Made by a program: the position numbers and the translations under genes. From the NCBI GenBank assembly GCA_023392115.1, contig JAEVZT010000617.1, forward strand, positions 1 to 8,733: DNA of 8,733 nucleotides, written 5' to 3'. The stretch's first letter is position 1. Each line of letters begins with the position of its first letter. The DNA comes from Chloroflexota bacterium (GTDB lineage Bacteria; Chloroflexota; Anaerolineae; Aggregatilineales; Phototrophicaceae). The notes below the pieces were generated by a model. The model made no database searches, was not told the DNA's origin, and worked only from the letters and a program-made list of their open reading frames with translations. Below are positions 1 to 7,023 of this stretch, in pieces.

Positions 1-1248
1 GCACTGAACCGCTCCCTGCTCGATGAACGTCAGCTGGATCGGGTGCAGCACGCCGTCCGTCCGAAGTCCCACAATCGTGACGATTTCCGCGCCGTGCGCG
101 CGCGGCGCGGGAACCATACACGCCATGACCGCCGCGCCGTCGAGGAAAACTGTACACGCGCCGCACTCGCCTTCAGCGCAGCCTTCTTTCGTGCCGGGAA
201 GCTGCGCGTCTTCGCGCAAGAAGCGCAGCAGCGTCTTGTCCTGTCCGGTCATCGACGTGAACGGCTGACCGTTGATCGTCGTCACGATCGGCTCACCATC
301 GTGGTGATCAAACGCCTGTGCTGGCGCATCGCGATCTTCTCCATGACCTGTGCCCCACAGCATCGCCGGGTCGTGCGGGTAGCGTTCACTCTGGGCGTTC
401 GCCGCCAGCGCCTGGAGCCCGCGCGCCACCAGCACGCGCACCATTTCGGCACGGTACGAAGCCGTCCCGCGGATGTCGTCGATCGGTGTCGAAGCGCTTG
501 CGGCTAAGCGAGCAGCTTCGGCGATCGTCTCTGCCGTCAGCGCTCGCCCGACGAGCGATTCTTCGGCGGTGACTGCGCGGAAGATCGTCGGCGCGACGCT
601 CCCGAGCGTAATCGCCGCCCGCGTCACTATCTCGCCGTCGAATGACACGATCGTCGCCGCGTTGACAACCGAAATCGCCTGCGCGCGCCGCAGTCCCAGT
701 TTGAGGAAGATGCCGCGTTCGCGCTCCGACAGCGCCGGAAACGCGATTCCGGTCAGCAGTTCGTCAGGGCGCATCACCGTCCGGCGCACGCCGGTGTAAA
801 ACTGCGACAGCGGCACTGTCCGCTCGCCTTCGAGCGAGTTCAGGATCACGTAGGCGTCGAGCGCCCACAGCGGTGTGATCGTATCGTTCGCCGGTGAGCC
901 GGTGACGACGTTGCCGGCGACGGTCGCCCGGTTGCGGATCTGCGGCGCGCCGACTTCCCAGCAGGCTTGTGCCAGCGGCAGCGCCCGCCGGACAATCAAA
1001 TCGCTGGCGACGACGCGGTTATGAGTCACCAGACAGCCGATGCGAATCTCATCGCCGTGCAGGGCGATTGTGTCGAGTTCCGGCACGCGGGTAATGTCGA
1101 TCAGGATATCGACGCCGGGGCGCAGACCGCGCTCCAGTTCGATTAGCAAGTCCGTCCCTCCGGCGACGATGCGCGCTCGCTCGCGGTGCTGCGCGAGCAG
1201 TTCAAGCGCTTCTCCGACTGAGGTTACGGTGTAGTAATGGCTCCACAT
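1..1248 (-). CDS. Molybdenum hydroxylase FAD-binding subunit fused to a [2Fe-2S] domain (partial, 3' end off window)
   Basis: 416 codons are open from an ATG at 1248 to the left edge, with no stop. Residues 1-285 match the FAD subunit of the xanthine/CO dehydrogenase family (CoxM/XdhB type): the first FAD loop AGGTDL is at 29-34, and the second, IRNRATVAGNVVTGSPAND, is at 104-122. After a hydrophilic linker (about 286-320) comes a ferredoxin-like domain. Its KEGCAEGECGAC motif gives cluster ligands C357, C362, C365 and C377. The LHPIQ..FIEQGAVQC stretch begins the second [2Fe-2S] (helical) domain and is cut at C416. In such enzymes these domains carry electrons from the molybdenum site to FAD. 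FAD-first order is the reverse of fused XdhA/eukaryotic xanthine dehydrogenase. The start is supported by AGGTGA six bases upstream. The substrate cannot be told because the molybdopterin subunit is not visible. The family is sure; the exact enzyme is not. Confidence 0.93.
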   Translation of the reverse strand, partial: MWSHYYTVTSVGEALELLAQHRERARIVAGGTDLLIELERGLRPGVDILIDITRVPELDTIALHGDEIRIGCLVTHNRVVASDLIVRRALPLAQACWEVGAPQIRNRATVAGNVVTGSPANDTITPLWALDAYVILNSLEGERTVPLSQFYTGVRRTVMRPDELLTGIAFPALSERERGIFLKLGLRRAQAISVVNAATIVSFDGEIVTRAAITLGSVAPTIFRAVTAEESLVGRALTAETIAEAARLAASASTPIDDIRGTASYRAEMVRVLVARGLQALAANAQSERYPHDPAMLWGTGHGEDRDAPAQAFDHHDGEPIVTTINGQPFTSMTGQDKTLLRFLREDAQLPGTKEGCAEGECGACTVFLDGAAVMACMVPAPRAHGAEIVTIVGLRTDGVLHPIQLTFIEQGAVQC

Positions 1249-1254
1249 GGGTTA

Positions 1255-1260
1255 TCACCT
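1255..1260 (-). promoter_or_regulatory. Ribosome binding site of the FAD/[2Fe-2S] gene
   Basis: On the minus strand AGGTGA lies six bases before the ATG at 1248, in a 58-base gap after the phosphoesterase gene. It fixes the start of the partial gene. I see no convincing promoter or terminator in the rest of the gap (1261-1306), so the gene is probably co-transcribed with those upstream. Confidence 0.7.
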
Positions 1261-1306
1261 GTTTCGGCAGCAGTCCAATCGTACAATGCTTTGAGCCTTC
1301 AGAAGT

Positions 1307-1921
1307 TCATCCTTCCGGCTCGATTTCAAGCAGCGTCACGGGGTTGATGTTCATCACGCAGGTTTCGCCATACTGGGTGATAACGGTTGTCCGCCTGTCC
1401 CATGTATGGACGTGCCCGTGAACCATGTAACGCGGCTTGTAGACATCCATGAACCATAGGAACGCTTTGATGCCCTGATGCGGCAGATCGTCGAGATCGT
1501 GGATCCCCTTTGCCGGCGCGTGAGTGACGAACACGTCGACTCCGCGCCCATACTTCATTTTCCGCGTCAGAAGCGACAGGCTGCTCTTGAGAATCATCGC
1601 CCGCATATCCGTCTCAGAGTACTGGATCGGGCTGTTGTTGTAGCGCAGCGACCCCTCGATGCCATAGAAGCTGACGCCTTTATATGTTCGCAGCCGGCGA
1701 TGGAGGTTTTCACCCCCCGGCGGGCGATCCGTATAGCCTGTATCGTGATTGCCGCGAACGTAGAACAGTGGAACATTCAGGACGGACGTGATGTACTCAA
1801 GATAGGCGGCGGGCATGTCGCCGCAGCTCAGCAGCAAATCGACGTCATGATAGCGCCGCCGCAAATGCGCTGCGGTCTCCATTTGCGGCATGACGGTATC
1901 GCTGACACACAATATCTTCAC
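1307..1921 (-). CDS. Calcineurin-like metallophosphoesterase, substrate unknown
   Basis: 204 residues, soluble, no signal peptide. The metallophosphoesterase metal-binding blocks are present in order: D8 in VSDT, GD at 34-35 (SCGDMP), GNHD at 57-60, TH at 133-134 (VTHAP) and HGHVH at 168-172, ending in the family's usual beta-strand region. Block I is normally D-x-H; here it reads D8-T-V, so the first histidine is missing. I believe a subgroup of small bacterial phosphoesterases shares this, so it need not mean loss of activity. The start codon is GTG at 1921; the next in-frame ATG is ten codons on and would remove block I, so GTG is preferred although the upstream Shine-Dalgarno match is weak. 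It lies 46 bases after xdhC and 58 bases before the FAD/[2Fe-2S] gene. A role linked to the hydroxylase (for example nucleotide or cofactor turnover) is only a guess from context. Confidence 0.9.
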   Translation of the reverse strand: MKILCVSDTVMPQMETAAHLRRRYHDVDLLLSCGDMPAAYLEYITSVLNVPLFYVRGNHDTGYTDRPPGGENLHRRLRTYKGVSFYGIEGSLRYNNSPIQYSETDMRAMILKSSLSLLTRKMKYGRGVDVFVTHAPAKGIHDLDDLPHQGIKAFLWFMDVYKPRYMVHGHVHTWDRRTTVITQYGETCVMNINPVTLLEIEPEG

Positions 1922-1967
1922 GTTCCGTACCCGTTACCCACGACAACAACTCGCAACCCGCTTTGAC

Positions 1968-2804
1968 TCACGGCGACGATTCTGCCTCGGCGACCGCGCC
2001 CCCCCACCGCATCGGCTCGCCCGTGCCGCCGCGCCGTCTCATGATGATTTCGGCAAGGATGCTGATGGCGATCTCCTTCGGCGTTTCGGCGTTCAGTTCC
2101 AGCCCGATCGGCGCATGAACGCGGGCGAGCTGCGCGTCCGACAACCCGCCCTGCTCTTGCAGCGCCTTGACGGTCAGCGCCCAGCGCCGGCGGCTGCCGA
2201 TGACACCGATGTACGGCGCTTCCGTCGCCAGAAGCGGCGGGATCAGATTGACATCGACCGGCAGCCCCCTTGTCACGGCGGCGATATACGTCTGGCTGTG
2301 AATGCCCGTGTGCTGGGCGATTTCGCCCGGCTTGCATATAACATAGCCGTCCATCCCCGGCAGGTAATCGGGCGAGCAGAATTCGGGACGGTCATCCGCG
2401 ATGACAACGCGCATCCCCGCCCATTTGCCGAGTTCCGCCAGCGCCTTTCCAACATGCCCGATGCCGATCACCAGAAGGGGCGGTGCGACGGCAACTGGCT
2501 CGACAAACAACTCGACAGTCCCTCCGCACACGCCGGGATCGCCAGCCGACAAGTCATTGAGTTCGTAGCTCACGCGCCGCGTCCCCCCGGATTTGAGAGC
2601 CTCGAGCGCCTCGGCGATGACCTTCGACTCCATGGCGCCGCCGCCAACCGTCCCGACGAACGAGCCATCGGCGCGGACGAGCATTTTGCTGCCCTCGTGT
2701 CGCGGCACTGACCCCTGCACCGCGATCACCGTTGCCAGCGCGGCAGGCTCACCCTTCCGCTGCGCTTCTAGGACGGCTTCGTAGACCGCCTGTGTGTCAT
2801 CCAT
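1968..2804 (-). CDS. xdhC: XdhC/CoxI family molybdenum cofactor maturation protein
   Basis: 278 residues. Residues 1-105 form the XdhC/CoxI N-terminal domain, with GSVPRHEGSKM (31-41), TVGGGAMES (52-60) and GVCGGTVELFVEP (91-103). Residues 108-255 form the C-terminal Rossmann domain: GIGHVGKAL (114-122), ADDRPEF (136-142), GSRRRW (203-208) and HAPIGLELNAETPKEIAISI (230-249). Proteins of this family bind the molybdenum cofactor, help to sulfurate it and deliver it to xanthine dehydrogenase-type enzymes in the cytoplasm. The length is about normal for a two-domain member. The ATG at 2804 is three bases after the stop of the glycosyltransferase gene, with AGAGGT ten bases before it, so the two are probably translated from one message. 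The gene precedes the phosphoesterase and the FAD/[2Fe-2S] subunit, which fits a hydroxylase operon. Other XdhC-like proteins serve CO or aldehyde dehydrogenases, so the client enzyme is uncertain. Confidence 0.93.
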   Translation of the reverse strand: MDDTQAVYEAVLEAQRKGEPAALATVIAVQGSVPRHEGSKMLVRADGSFVGTVGGGAMESKVIAEALEALKSGGTRRVSYELNDLSAGDPGVCGGTVELFVEPVAVAPPLLVIGIGHVGKALAELGKWAGMRVVIADDRPEFCSPDYLPGMDGYVICKPGEIAQHTGIHSQTYIAAVTRGLPVDVNLIPPLLATEAPYIGVIGSRRRWALTVKALQEQGGLSDAQLARVHAPIGLELNAETPKEIAISILAEIIMRRRGGTGEPMRWGGAVAEAESSP

Positions 2805-2807
2805 CGA

Positions 2808-5333
2808 TCACTCGACCTCTATCTCGCCAATCAACAACCGACCGAAGGCATCACCGGCGGTCGGCATCAGGTTCTCGAAGGTAACCGGATCGTATAGCCC
2901 GACCATCAGCCGGTATTGTCCCGCTGAAACGTTGACTATATCGATTCTTATTGTCTCACGAAATAGACCGGGTATCCAATTTCCGGGCGGCAGCGCGCCC
3001 AGACCGGGGCGCACGTCCGCCTGCGCGACGATCGCATCATCAGCGTCGAGGAGGTGAGCGAAGATCTTGTAATCGCCCCGCGCGCTTCCGTAAGTCTGCC
3101 AGAACCATGACGCTTCGAGAGTGCGCCCACCTGATTCTTCGTCAAATGTGCTGATCGCCGGATCATGCAGTTCGATCGCACCATCTTGAAACGCCGCGTA
3201 CGGCTCGCCCTCGTTCACGGCGGGCTGGTACTGTCCTTGATACGCCCAGTGCATGTAAGGCTGGTAATCGCCGTTGACGTTGACCACAACGCGGATTTCA
3301 ATCGCGTCCGTCACCAGCGCCGACGGGATCAGCGTCGGCACTTCGAGCCACCCGCCGGGCAGCGCCGGAATGACGCGGGTAGAGACGAATTCACCGTTGG
3401 CATACACATCAAATGTTCCCGCGTCCGCCGGATGCAGTCTCGTGATCAGGATCACGTCCTCGCCGGGGTGCGTATGCAGCGTGAACGACTCTTCGCCGTT
3501 GATCCGCCGCCCGCCGTCCATCAGCGTGCAGGCGTCCCACCAGCAGCCGACCACATCGAACTGATTGTACTCCGACGGGAATCCGCCCGCCTGACGGCTG
3601 TTCGCCCAAGCGTATTCATGCGCCCGTTCGCTCGCCACATCTGCAACATCAACCGAATCCACAAGTGCCATGCCTGCGAGGTAGCGCGTGACGAATGGGA
3701 TCAGCACGACGTTCGCCGCCCGCTCGGCGTTCGTCCAGTCGGGGCGGTAAATGCCCTGCGTTTCAGCGGCGAGGGCGACGTTGGCGCTTTCGTCAAGTTC
3801 AACGGTATAGCTCGCCAGCGACTCGGCGTACAAATCCGTTGCCTGAAGGTAGCCCAAGCCAAGCCCGTGTCCCTCGCCATACGAGGCGATTAGGTCGGGT
3901 CGCGTCCGTTCGAGAAATTCGCCAACCGCGCCGGGACCGTTGCGCCAGCTCTCCGCCGCGCCGGGCGTCGTCAAACCAACCATATCGATCGTCGTCCGCC
4001 CGCCGAGATAGCGCATCATGCCGACATCATGGACGGCGACCACCGCATCGGGATCGGTGTTTTCAGCCAACCAGCGCGCCATTTGCAGCGGTTGCGCGAC
4101 AACGTAACCGGCGTTCAGCTGATAGTGAGCGAGAAACGTCAAACTCGAAGGCACGAGCAGTACAGCCGCGACCACCACAGCCGCCGCGCCGATCGCCGCC
4201 CTGAAGCTCGGGCGCAGCGCCATCAGCCACGCGATGCCCCACCCCGCCAGCGGGAAAAACAACGCCATCAGCGGCATCTGATAGCGTTTGAAGTGCCAGA
4301 ACGCCGTGTCGAGCGTGGCGATCGCCAGCGTCGCGCCGATCAGCCAGCCGATCAGCAGCAGCCCGACGAGCGGACGCTTGTGCCTGACAATCAGTGCTAT
4401 CAAGCCGAGCGCCGCGGGCATGAACAGCAACGGCGCAAAATAACCCGCCTCACGCGCGGCGCGCAGCCCTGTGAATTCGAGCCACATGCGCACGAAGTTG
4501 TCCCACACGCGCCCGATGATCACCCCCATATCCGCCGGGATCATGCCGAACAGTGATTTCGCCGCGTTCCCCGAGGCGACAGCCGTCCCGGTCATCAGCA
4601 GGTTGACAACAGGCTGGGCGCCAAGCGCGAGCACCGGGATCAACAGCAGCAGCCATTCGCGCCGCCAGAGGCGAACCGGCGGCAGCCCGAACCGACCGCG
4701 CTCCGGCACATCGCGCATGGATTGGAGCACGAAGACGGCGGCGGCGATCAGCGCCAGCATCCCGCCTTCTGGTCGGATCAGAGTCAGCAGCGTCGCGCCG
4801 ATGACCGTCAGCCGCAGGTCGCGGCGCAGGACGGCGTCCAGTGTCAGCAGGGCGAACATGACGACGATTCCTGTCTCCATGCCGCTCATGAAATGCCAGC
4901 TCATCTCGCCCGACAGCGCGAAAATCGCGCCCGCCGCGATCCCCAGCCAGTGCGGGGAATACAGCGCGGCGATCTGGATGACCAGCCACGTCGATGCCGC
5001 CAGCGCCAGCGCGCCGAGCCCCATCGCCCAGTAACCGAGGTTCAGCCCGCGCAAACCGATTACATCACCAACCGCTAGCAGGTACGGATAGAGGAAGCTC
5101 GTCGCGCCGGAAGTCGGCGGCAAACCGGGATTGTAGGCGTAGGGCTGTCCGCTGGCGATGCTGTGGGCGTACTGGAAATGGATGTAAGCGTCATCCAGCG
5201 GCATGATCGGCGCGCCGCTGCCAACGCTGGTGCTCGTGCTCGCGTATGCGGCGAACACCAGCGCCGCCAGCAGCAGGCACAATGCCGGGGTAAAAAGCGA
5301 GCGTCTCGGCGAGACGCTCGTCTGCATGCTCAT
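2808..5333 (-). CDS. Polytopic GT-C-type glycosyltransferase with extracytoplasmic beta-rich C-terminal domains
   Basis: 841 residues from the ATG at 5333. A signal-anchor helix (about 13-31) follows two arginines. The first outer loop carries MPLDDAYIHFQYA (DD at 47-48) and YNPG.PPTSGATSFLYPYLLA (67-87), typical of GT-C enzymes that use polyprenyl-phosphate sugars. Many hydrophobic helices follow up to about 400, with GMETG (151-155) and RPEGG (187-191). The soluble rest (400-841) includes VVAVHDVGMMRYLGG (431-445), a beta-sandwich-like part (about 590-700) and a last domain (about 738-838) with FAHLLDADDAIVAQAD and YRLMVGLYDP. I associate that last domain with Chloroflexota glycosyltransferases. 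The start is uncertain: an ATG at 5363 and a TTG at 5369 overlap the LLM gene, another ATG is at 5327, and none has a good ribosome binding site. A terminator-like hairpin lies in the first codons. Sugar and acceptor are unknown. It probably acts in cell-surface or lipid glycosylation. Confidence 0.85.
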   Translation of the reverse strand: MSMQTSVSPRRSLFTPALCLLLAALVFAAYASTSTSVGSGAPIMPLDDAYIHFQYAHSIASGQPYAYNPGLPPTSGATSFLYPYLLAVGDVIGLRGLNLGYWAMGLGALALAASTWLVIQIAALYSPHWLGIAAGAIFALSGEMSWHFMSGMETGIVVMFALLTLDAVLRRDLRLTVIGATLLTLIRPEGGMLALIAAAVFVLQSMRDVPERGRFGLPPVRLWRREWLLLLIPVLALGAQPVVNLLMTGTAVASGNAAKSLFGMIPADMGVIIGRVWDNFVRMWLEFTGLRAAREAGYFAPLLFMPAALGLIALIVRHKRPLVGLLLIGWLIGATLAIATLDTAFWHFKRYQMPLMALFFPLAGWGIAWLMALRPSFRAAIGAAAVVVAAVLLVPSSLTFLAHYQLNAGYVVAQPLQMARWLAENTDPDAVVAVHDVGMMRYLGGRTTIDMVGLTTPGAAESWRNGPGAVGEFLERTRPDLIASYGEGHGLGLGYLQATDLYAESLASYTVELDESANVALAAETQGIYRPDWTNAERAANVVLIPFVTRYLAGMALVDSVDVADVASERAHEYAWANSRQAGGFPSEYNQFDVVGCWWDACTLMDGGRRINGEESFTLHTHPGEDVILITRLHPADAGTFDVYANGEFVSTRVIPALPGGWLEVPTLIPSALVTDAIEIRVVVNVNGDYQPYMHWAYQGQYQPAVNEGEPYAAFQDGAIELHDPAISTFDEESGGRTLEASWFWQTYGSARGDYKIFAHLLDADDAIVAQADVRPGLGALPPGNWIPGLFRETIRIDIVNVSAGQYRLMVGLYDPVTFENLMPTAGDAFGRLLIGEIEVE
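2815..2820 (-). promoter_or_regulatory. Ribosome binding site of xdhC inside the preceding gene
   Basis: AGAGGT on the minus strand lies in the last codons of the glycosyltransferase gene, ten bases before the xdhC ATG at 2804. The TGA of the upstream gene and the ATG are three bases apart, so ribosomes finishing one gene can start the next. Confidence 0.6.
5292..5320 (-). terminator. Rho-independent terminator-like hairpin at the start of the glycosyltransferase gene
   Basis: On the minus strand the arm CGAGCGTCTC (from 5320), loop GCC and arm GAGACGCTCG (to 5298) form a perfect 10-bp stem. One C and then TTTTT (5296-5292) follow, and then A. This is the form of an intrinsic terminator for leftward transcription. 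It lies 27 bases past the stop of the LLM gene, so it could end the F420 operon. However, it is inside the next reading frame, encoding about residues TSVSPRRSLF, so it could also act as an attenuator. In the other direction there is no T run after the stem. Confidence 0.7.
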
Positions 5334-5346
5334 TGGCGCATCGTCG

Positions 5347-6354
5347 TTAACTTGAATACCCATCAGCAAACGTGTCGATCATCAGGCGCACGTCCTCGCC
5401 AAGCGGATAGAGGATCGGGCAGGTCGCGCCGTAAGCGACGTATTCGCGCACCTTCGCCCTGACCTCATCCGGCGTGCCCGACGCGGTGATCATCTGCACG
5501 ACGTCGTCAGGCACGAGGCGCATCGCTTCCTCAATCTGTTCCTCGGTCGCGGGCCACGTCAACACCTGCGCGATCTCGTCGAGCAGTTCCTGACTCACGC
5601 CGCTGGCTTTCATGATGTGCGGCTGCTGCCCGAGATACTGCGTCACCAGCTTGCGGGCTCCGTCGAGCGCCTTTTTGCGATCCGTGTCCACCGAGCAGAC
5701 GACAAGCTGCGGGCGATCAATGTCATCGAGGCTGCGCCCCGCCTTCTTCGCGCCGATCTCCAACTGCTCGAGCGCGCCCTCGTTGTATTTCGGCGACACA
5801 AGATAATTCAGCACCGCGCCGTCGGCAATTTCGCCGGTCAACGCCATCATTTGTGGACCCGTCGCGCCGATGTAGATCGGCACGTTGCGCGGCTCTTTGC
5901 GCCCGTGTACCACGTCGAGTTCGACGTCGGTCAGGTGGACGAATTCGCCGTGATACGTGACGCGCTTGCGCGCCAGCAGGTCGCGGACGACCGTTACGAC
6001 TTCACGCATCGCCAACAGCGGCTTTGTGCGGTTGATGCCGACCTTCTGCGCCAGCGGATCCCACCACGCGCCGATGCCGCAGATGATCCGGTCTTGCGCG
6101 AGGTCGTCAAGCGTCAGGAATGTCGCCGCGATCACGGCGGCGTTGCGCGTCCAGTTGTTGATCACGCCCGAGCCAATCTTGATGCGCGAGGTGGTCGCCG
6201 CGAATGCCGCCATTGGCACGATCGCGTCCCGCACGAGCCGGCTCTCCGCCTGCCACACCGCCTCGAAGCCATGCGCTTCGGCGTACTGCACGTACTTGAT
6301 CGCTTCCTGTAGTGGGTGGGCATCCTGTAAGTAAAGTGCTACGCGATCTGCCAT
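5347..6354 (-). CDS. LLM-class (luciferase-like) oxidoreductase, probably F420-dependent
   Basis: 335 residues with the bacterial luciferase/Mer-type TIM-barrel pattern. [14 protein letters not shown] (25-38) is the early substrate/cofactor strand region. [17 protein letters not shown] (60-76), [11 protein letters not shown] (88-98), the phosphate-binding-like [20 protein letters not shown] (161-180) and the C-terminal [16 protein letters not shown] (302-317) follow. The overall look is that of methylene-H4MPT reductase-like F420 enzymes rather than FMN monooxygenases with a reductase partner. F420 use is inferred from this and from its place as the last gene of an F420 biosynthesis block. 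The substrate is unknown. The ATG at 6354 has GGAG four bases and GAGGA nine bases upstream, and the gene starts 24 bases after cofC. It ends just before the terminator-like hairpin. FMN use is the main alternative. Confidence 0.9.
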   Translation of the reverse strand: MADRVALYLQDAHPLQEAIKYVQYAEAHGFEAVWQAESRLVRDAIVPMAAFAATTSRIKIGSGVINNWTRNAAVIAATFLTLDDLAQDRIICGIGAWWDPLAQKVGINRTKPLLAMREVVTVVRDLLARKRVTYHGEFVHLTDVELDVVHGRKEPRNVPIYIGATGPQMMALTGEIADGAVLNYLVSPKYNEGALEQLEIGAKKAGRSLDDIDRPQLVVCSVDTDRKKALDGARKLVTQYLGQQPHIMKASGVSQELLDEIAQVLTWPATEEQIEEAMRLVPDDVVQMITASGTPDEVRAKVREYVAYGATCPILYPLGEDVRLMIDTFADGYSS

Positions 6355-6358
6355 GTTT

Positions 6359-6368
6359 CTCCATCCTC
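6359..6368 (-). promoter_or_regulatory. Ribosome binding site of the LLM oxidoreductase gene
   Basis: The minus strand reads GAGGATGGAG, ending four bases before the ATG at 6354. It holds two Shine-Dalgarno-like matches, GAGGA and GGAG, and fixes the start. The 24-base gap after cofC shows no terminator, so co-transcription with cofC is likely. Confidence 0.7.
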
Positions 6369-6378
6369 AGAAAATCAA

Positions 6379-7023
6379 TTAAATACTTTCCGGCGAGATC
6401 GGCACGGTCATCTGACCCCGCTCAACGCCGGTCAATCGATAATAATCCTCTAAATCCGCCGGCACGTCGATATCGAGCGCCAGTCGTTCCGACCGGAAAA
6501 CGGTCACATGCGCGCCGATCTCGCGCGCCATGTCAACGTGCCGCTGAAAGCTGCCAACGCCGTAGGCATACGGGATCAACCCCGGCGGGCGTATCAGCAT
6601 CGCGTTCGTGCCGTCATCATGCTGATCGGTGGCGATGACGACCGACTGGTCTTCCATTCCCAGCGCGATCATATTGACAACGTCTTCCGCCGCGATCAAG
6701 GGTAGATCGGCGGGCAGGATTAGGACGGCTTGCCCGCGCCACCCGCGCACCACCTGTGTCGCGCGCATGAGCGCGTTGTTCAGTTCCGGCGCGCCGCTTT
6801 CCTGCACCGTGTTCACGCCCAGATCGCGCGCGATCGACAGGACGCGCGTGTCCCGGCTGATGACCAATGTCCCGGCGACCTGCGGCACGGATTTTACAAC
6901 CGTGACCACGCGCCGGAATAACGATTCGGCAAGCTGCTCCCGCTGCTCCGGCGAGAGGACGGCGGCGAGCCGGCTTTTCGCCCGCCCCAGCGGCTTGACC
7001 GGGATAATCGCCCAGATGCTCAT
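6379..7023 (-). CDS. cofC: 2-phospho-L-lactate / phosphoenolpyruvate guanylyltransferase (CofC/FbiD)
   Basis: 214 residues, the usual length for this nucleotidyltransferase. It joins GTP to a three-carbon phosphoacid (2-phospholactate in archaea, phosphoenolpyruvate in the mycobacterial type) to give the GDP donor used by CofD. Signatures are IPVKPLGRAKSRL (7-19, GTP binding), PADLPL (104-109, metal-binding Asp), DDGTNAM (136-142), YGVGSFQRH (154-162) and LALDIDVPADL (181-191). The ATG at 7023 overlaps the stop of cofD by ATGA, so translation is coupled. Because a separate FbiB-type nitroreductase gene is in the same cluster, the phosphoenolpyruvate (FbiD) route is more likely, but the sequence alone does not settle the substrate. 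Confidence 0.95.
   Translation of the reverse strand: MSIWAIIPVKPLGRAKSRLAAVLSPEQREQLAESLFRRVVTVVKSVPQVAGTLVISRDTRVLSIARDLGVNTVQESGAPELNNALMRATQVVRGWRGQAVLILPADLPLIAAEDVVNMIALGMEDQSVVIATDQHDDGTNAMLIRPPGLIPYAYGVGSFQRHVDMAREIGAHVTVFRSERLALDIDVPADLEDYYRLTGVERGQMTVPISPESI

Noticed and set aside
23..799. Overlapping plus-strand open frames at the left edge.
   Set aside because: The minus strand here encodes an uninterrupted FAD/[2Fe-2S] protein with conserved ligands; the plus-strand frames are its shadows.
1249..1306. Possible promoter or terminator in the gap before the FAD/[2Fe-2S] gene.
   Set aside because: Only a very short CTTC-T-GAAG palindrome without a T run and no paired -35/-10 boxes are visible. 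Only the ribosome binding site is supported.
1890..2711. A 273-codon open frame on the plus strand.
   Set aside because: It lies antisense to xdhC, which has clear domain motifs. The predicted peptide is rich in Arg, Asp and His with no recognisable family, as expected for a GC-rich shadow frame.
3165..3893. A 242-codon plus-strand open frame, and others at 4029-4556 and 4471-5034.
   Set aside because: All are antisense to the glycosyltransferase gene, with low-complexity Arg/His/Gln-rich products and no domain pattern.
5617..6312. A 231-codon plus-strand open frame.
   Set aside because: It is antisense to the LLM oxidoreductase, whose motifs run through the whole region. The product is Arg/Asp/His-rich with no family resemblance.
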